From positions 1 to 10,413 of the forward strand of contig CAIVZW010000104.1 in the NCBI GenBank assembly GCA_903910495.1: a DNA stretch of 10,413 nt, in the 5' to 3' direction. The notes below the pieces were generated by a model. It worked only from the letters and a program-made list of their open reading frames with translations. It made no database searches and was not told where the DNA came from. This stretch comes from an uncultured beta proteobacterium. GTDB taxonomy: Bacteria > Pseudomonadota > Gammaproteobacteria > Burkholderiales > Rhodocyclaceae. Made by a program: the position numbers and the translations under genes. Shown in pieces: positions 7,112-10,413 of this stretch; position 1 is the stretch's first letter, and the number at the start of each line of letters is the position of its first letter.

Positions 7112-8140
7112 CTAAACTGCACCGTGCGCCTCGACGTAAAGGGCATAAAGCGAATGGCAACTGGCCATGAACAGGCGGTTGTTCTTGGGGCCGCCGAAGC
7201 ACAGGTTGGCGCAGCGCTCGGGCAGCCTGATGAAGCCGATGGCTTTGCCCTGCGGGTTGAACACCATGACGCCGTCCAGATCCTCGGACTTGCCTTTGAG
7301 TTGGAAGACCTTGCGTCCATTCACTTCGGCAGGCTGGGGCTGCAATGCACCATTGCTGCCCCAACCGCACCACAGGTTGCCGTCTTGGTCGATCCTGAAA
7401 CCGTCAGGCGCCCCCTGATCAACCGCATCGATCAGCTTGGTCTTGTTGGCCACAGTGCCATCTGCATTGACGTCGTAACTCCAGATACTGCTGTTGGGCG
7501 TACCCCTGCATTCGACCACATAGAGCTTTTTCTCGTCGGGTGAAAAAGCCAGGCCATTGGGATTGCCGAGATCGGTGATCACCGCGCTCAACTGGCCATC
7601 AACGCCGATGCGAAACACGTTGGTGTTGGCCTGCTCAGGCCTGGCTTTGAAGCCTTCCCAGTCACCGTTGATGCCGAACAGGGGGTCGGTGAACCAGATG
7701 GAATCGTCGGACTTGACGACGACGTCATTGGGGGCGTTGAGTTTCCGGCCTTCGAAGCTGTCGGCCAGCACCGTGAGCTTGCCGTTCTCCTCGGTGCGCA
7801 CCACGCGGCGCGTCAGCGAATGCTCGCAGGTGACGAGACGGCCCTGGCGATCACGCGTATTGCCGTTGGCCCAGTTCGATGGCTGGCGGAAGACGCTGAA
7901 GCTGCCGTCCTTCTCGCTGTATTTCATGATGCGGTTGTTCGGGATGTCGCTGACCAGCAGGTAGCCGCCGTCCTCGGGAAAATATACCGGCCCTTCGGCC
8001 CAGCGCATGCCGCTGGCCAATTGCTCGACCGTGCTGCTGTAGAGACGGTAGCTGGCAAAGCTCGGGTCGAGAACCAGCACCGAGGGATCGGGGTAGCGCT
8101 GGTTGGGCTTGAATTCGAATAATCCTTGCTCGTATTGCAT
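7112..8140 (-). CDS. SMP-30/gluconolactonase-like sugar lactonase
   Basis: The 342-residue protein belongs to the SMP-30/gluconolactonase/LRE-like six-bladed beta-propeller family, whose enzymes hydrolyse sugar acid lactones with a divalent metal. The expected metal-site residues are recognisable: E49 in WAEGPVYFPEDGG, N138 in NAPNDVVVKSDDSIWFTDP, N195 in NPNGLAFSPDEKKLYV, and D246 in APDGFRIDQDGNLW. It is somewhat longer than the roughly 300-residue norm, with an extra N-terminal segment of about 40 residues and no signal peptide, so it is probably cytoplasmic. The ATG at 8140 has GAGG at 8149-8152 with 8-nt spacing. It sits 32 nt after garD and 71 nt before the second dehydratase. A likely job is opening a galactaro- or other aldarolactone to the free acid. 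The family is clear; substrate is inferred from neighbours. Confidence 0.9.
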   Translation of the reverse strand: MQYEQGLFEFKPNQRYPDPSVLVLDPSFASYRLYSSTVEQLASGMRWAEGPVYFPEDGGYLLVSDIPNNRIMKYSEKDGSFSVFRQPSNWANGNTRDRQGRLVTCEHSLTRRVVRTEENGKLTVLADSFEGRKLNAPNDVVVKSDDSIWFTDPLFGINGDWEGFKARPEQANTNVFRIGVDGQLSAVITDLGNPNGLAFSPDEKKLYVVECRGTPNSSIWSYDVNADGTVANKTKLIDAVDQGAPDGFRIDQDGNLWCGWGSNGALQPQPAEVNGRKVFQLKGKSEDLDGVMVFNPQGKAIGFIRLPERCANLCFGGPKNNRLFMASCHSLYALYVEAHGAV

Positions 8141-8172
8141 CAAGATCGCCTCAGGTGATTGAAAAGTCGAAC

Positions 8173-9735
8173 TCAGGTCACTGGCGCCGGGTTGAACACG
8201 GCGAGCGAATTGTACAGACCCCACTGATCGGCCCAGGTTTTCTTGCGGCCGCTGGCGACGTCGAGGATCAGCAGGAAGATCTCCATGCCGACATCCTCGA
8301 TCGTCGCTTCGCCGGTGGCGATGGTGCCGGCGTTGACCTCCATCAGGTCGTGCCAACGCACCGCGAGGTCCGAACGGGTGGCGACCTTGATAACCGGCGA
8401 GGCTTCCAATCCGTACGGCGTGCCGCGACCTGTGGTGAACACCTGGATGGTCATTCCCGAAGCCAGTTGCTGCGTGCCGCAGACAAAGTCGCTGGCCGGG
8501 GTGGCGGCGAAGATCAAACCCTTCTGCTGCACTTTCTCGCCGGGCGAGAGAACGCCGACGATTGCGCTCTTGCCGGATTTGGCAATCGAACCCATGGCCT
8601 TTTCGACGATGTTGGCGAGGCCGCCCTTCTTGTTGCCCGGCGTCGTATTGGCGGCACGATCAGTCCCTCCCGTCGCGAGATACTTGTCGTACCAGGCCAT
8701 CTCGCGCAGCAGCGCGCGGCCGACCTCTTCGTTCGCGGCGCGCGGAGTGAGCAGATGAATCGCATCTCGCACTTCAGTGACTTCCGAGAACATCACGGTG
8801 GCTCCGGCCCGCACCAGCAGATCGGATGCATAGCCGACCGCCGGGTTGGCGGTGACGCCGGAGAAGGCATCGCTGCCACCGCACTGGACGCCAACAACCA
8901 GATCGGAGGCCGGGCAGGTTTCGCGCCGGCGCTGGTTGAGCCGGGCCAGATGCACTTCGGCCTGTTTCATGATGGCGTTGACCATGGACATGAAGCCGGT
9001 GAATTTCTCGTCCTGCAGGCAGATCACCTGGTCACTGACGACCTTGATCGGAATGCCGCCTTCGCCGAGCAGACGCTCCGGCGTAAATTTCTCGCAGCCG
9101 AGGCTGATGACCATCACCTCGTTGCCGAAGTTGGGATTGAGCGCCAGGTTGTGAATGGTGCGGATCGGCACCACCGCGGCCGGGGCATTGATCGCCACGC
9201 CACAGCCGTAGATGTGATTGAGGCCGATGACGCCATCGACATTGGGGTATTTCGGCAGCAGTTCGGCCTTGATGCGCTTGACAACGTAATCGACGACACC
9301 GGCGACGCACTGAACGGTCTGGGTGATCGCCAGCAGGTTCTTGGTACCGACGGAGCCGTCGGGATTGCGGTAGCCTTCGAAGGTATAACCTTCGAGGGGC
9401 GGCAGCGCCGGCGGCACCTGGGTCGCCAGCGGCAGGGTCTCGAGCGGCGGCGCTACCGGCAAGCGGACCAGCGACTCCTCGATCCACGAGCCCTTGGCGA
9501 TCGGCCTGAGGGCGTAACCGATGGTCTCGCCGTAGCGCAGGATAGCTTCATCCTGAGCCAGATCAAGGAGCGCCACCTTGTGTCCCTGCGGGACATGTTC
9601 TCTTAGCGTAAGCCCGTCAGCGAACACCGTCCCCGCCGCCAGACCTCCGCCATTGACGACGATGGCCACGTTGTCGCTTTCGTGGACCTTGATGGTCAGA
9701 GGCTTGCCAGGCAAGGCAATGGTCTGCTGGGTCAT
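8173..9735 (-). CDS. garD: Galactarate dehydratase GarD (UxaA/GarD family)
   Basis: GarD converts galactarate to 5-dehydro-4-deoxy-D-glucarate in the cytoplasm, the first step of galactarate catabolism. The 520-residue protein is nearly the length of E. coli GarD (523) and follows it, as I recall it, almost end to end. An N-terminal SAF-like domain (about 14-88, with DNVAIVVN and [10 protein letters not shown]) precedes the catalytic region. Characteristic stretches are [20 protein letters not shown] (115-134), [20 protein letters not shown] (172-191), [19 protein letters not shown] (284-302), [20 protein letters not shown] (367-386), [10 protein letters not shown] (433-442), and the C-terminus [10 protein letters not shown]. 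These separate GarD from altronate dehydratase UxaA. AAGGAA at 9745-9750 is 9 nt before the ATG. It starts 24 nt after the aldo/keto reductase, so the two are probably cotranscribed. Confidence 0.97.
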   Translation of the reverse strand: MTQQTIALPGKPLTIKVHESDNVAIVVNGGGLAAGTVFADGLTLREHVPQGHKVALLDLAQDEAILRYGETIGYALRPIAKGSWIEESLVRLPVAPPLETLPLATQVPPALPPLEGYTFEGYRNPDGSVGTKNLLAITQTVQCVAGVVDYVVKRIKAELLPKYPNVDGVIGLNHIYGCGVAINAPAAVVPIRTIHNLALNPNFGNEVMVISLGCEKFTPERLLGEGGIPIKVVSDQVICLQDEKFTGFMSMVNAIMKQAEVHLARLNQRRRETCPASDLVVGVQCGGSDAFSGVTANPAVGYASDLLVRAGATVMFSEVTEVRDAIHLLTPRAANEEVGRALLREMAWYDKYLATGGTDRAANTTPGNKKGGLANIVEKAMGSIAKSGKSAIVGVLSPGEKVQQKGLIFAATPASDFVCGTQQLASGMTIQVFTTGRGTPYGLEASPVIKVATRSDLAVRWHDLMEVNAGTIATGEATIEDVGMEIFLLILDVASGRKKTWADQWGLYNSLAVFNPAPVT

Positions 9736-9759
9736 GGCTCGTCTTTCCTTGTCCGTCGT

Positions 9760-10413
9760 TTACAGCATTTCGAGTGGTGAGGCTCGCCGAGGTGGCGGGA
9801 ACATCCGGTCGAGCTCGGCGAGCGTCGCGGCATCAAGCTCGCACTGCAACGCGCTGAAGTTGTCTTCGAGATGGTCGCGCGTCGACGTCCTGGGGATGAC
9901 AATCAACTGATCGTGCCGGAGCAGCCAGGCGAGTGCCAGTTGCGCCGGCGTCACGCCGAGTCGGCGAGCCAGATCGCGCAGGCCGGGGTGGCGCAGCAGT
10001 CGTGCCTGCTCGATGGGCGAATAGGCCATGAGCGGAATCCGACGTTCTGCGCACCAGGGCAGTAAATCCCATTCGATACCACGGCGTGACAGGTTGTAGA
10101 GCACCTGGTTCACTGCCACCCGATGTCCACCGGGCTGGTCGCATAGTTCCTGCATGTCCGCCGTGTCGAGGTTGCTGACGCCCCAATGGCGGATTTTCCC
10201 CTGTGCCTGCAAGCGCTCCAGCGCGGCGACAGTTTCCTGCAAGGGGACGCTACCGCGCCAGTGCAGCAGGTAGAGATCGAGGCAATCTACTCCAAGGCGT
10301 TGCAGGCTGGCCTCGCAGGCCCGTTGTGTCCCGTGCAGCGTAGCATTTTGCGGATAAAACTTGCTGACCAGGAAAACACGGTCGCGGCGTCCGCGCATCG
10401 CCTCGCCAACCAG
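9760..10413 (-). CDS. Aldo/keto reductase, YeaE-like, N-terminus beyond the window
   Basis: The reading frame is open to the right edge, giving the C-terminal 217 residues of a protein that is about 280 residues in this family. Roughly 60 N-terminal residues, including the catalytic Asp and Tyr, are outside the window. Remaining hallmarks are the catalytic Lys in FLVSKFYP, the catalytic His in LDLYLLHW, GKIRHWGVSNLD, NQVLYNLSRRGIEWDLLPWC, MAYSPIEQ, and the NADPH-binding IPRTSTRDHLEDN. The closest relative I recognise is E. coli YeaE, a NADPH-dependent aldehyde reductase active on methylglyoxal. In frame, LVGEA precedes the first visible Met (10398), as family members have before that point, so that Met is internal and not the start. 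It is the most upstream gene of the catabolic run in view, 24 nt before garD. It might reduce a sugar-acid-derived aldehyde, but no substrate is shown. Confidence 0.92.
   Translation of the reverse strand: MVGEAMRGRRDRVFLVSKFYPQNATLHGTQRACEASLQRLGVDCLDLYLLHWRGSVPLQETVAALERLQAQGKIRHWGVSNLDTADMQELCDQPGGHRVAVNQVLYNLSRRGIEWDLLPWCAERRIPLMAYSPIEQARLLRHPGLRDLARRLGVTPAQLALAWLLRHDQLIVIPRTSTRDHLEDNFSALQCELDAATLAELDRMFPPPRRASPLEML

Noticed and set aside
7041..7373. Upstream extension of the talarate/galactarate dehydratase
   Set aside because: It would overlap the C-terminal coding part of the lactonase, and the family's N-terminus begins near 7040, where a Shine-Dalgarno is present.
8141..8356. Upstream extension of the lactonase
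   Set aside because: It overlaps the end of garD in another frame and has no family similarity; the start at 8140 has a good ribosome binding site.
8155..9606. Plus-strand open frame of 483 codons
   Set aside because: It lies antisense inside garD, which matches its family along its whole length. The translation is rich in R, G, D and H without any recognisable domain.
1..10413. Mobile elements, CRISPR arrays, tRNA or rRNA genes, toxin-antitoxin or defence genes
   Set aside because: I found no transposase or integrase, no regularly spaced repeats, no cloverleaf-like sequence, and every sizeable stretch is accounted for by ordinary metabolic, transport or housekeeping genes.

Overview
The window reads as chromosomal DNA of a Gram-negative proteobacterium of fairly high GC. 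A betaproteobacterium (Burkholderiales or Rhodocyclales type) is my best guess. The reasons are a tripartite tricarboxylate transporter (TTT) with a Bug-type binding protein, a stand-alone receiver-TPR protein, and long spurious antisense ORFs typical of high-GC codon use. The taxonomic placement is inference from gene content; no rRNA or other marker is present.

Layout. Positions 1-714 (minus) hold the first 238 codons of mnmG (gidA), the tRNA-uridine modification enzyme; the gene runs off the left edge. Divergent from it, across about 208 bp, 923-2644 (plus) encodes a response-regulator receiver domain fused to a long TPR region with no DNA-binding output. That gene converges, across a 58-bp gap with a small GC hairpin, on a minus-strand block filling the rest of the window. 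In transcription order the block is: a YeaE-like aldo/keto reductase (cut by the right edge), garD (galactarate dehydratase, UxaA/GarD family), an SMP-30/gluconolactonase-type lactonase, an enolase-superfamily L-talarate/galactarate dehydratase, a 209-bp gap with candidate regulatory signals, and tctC-tctB-tctA.

How the genes fit together. Seven consecutive co-directional genes look like an aldaric-acid (galactarate/L-talarate) uptake and catabolism locus. TctC would capture the acid in the periplasm and TctAB move it across the membrane. The lactonase would open aldarolactones. GarD and the TalrD-type enzyme, which belong to unrelated folds, would each dehydrate galactarate to 5-keto-4-deoxy-glucarate. 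The downstream aldolase or dehydratase and a dedicated regulator are not in the window and may lie beyond the right edge. The most notable points are the two non-homologous galactarate dehydratases separated by only one gene, and a perfect 16-bp palindrome in the tctC leader. I see no mobile element, CRISPR array, tRNA or rRNA, and no sign of an undescribed defence or other exotic system.
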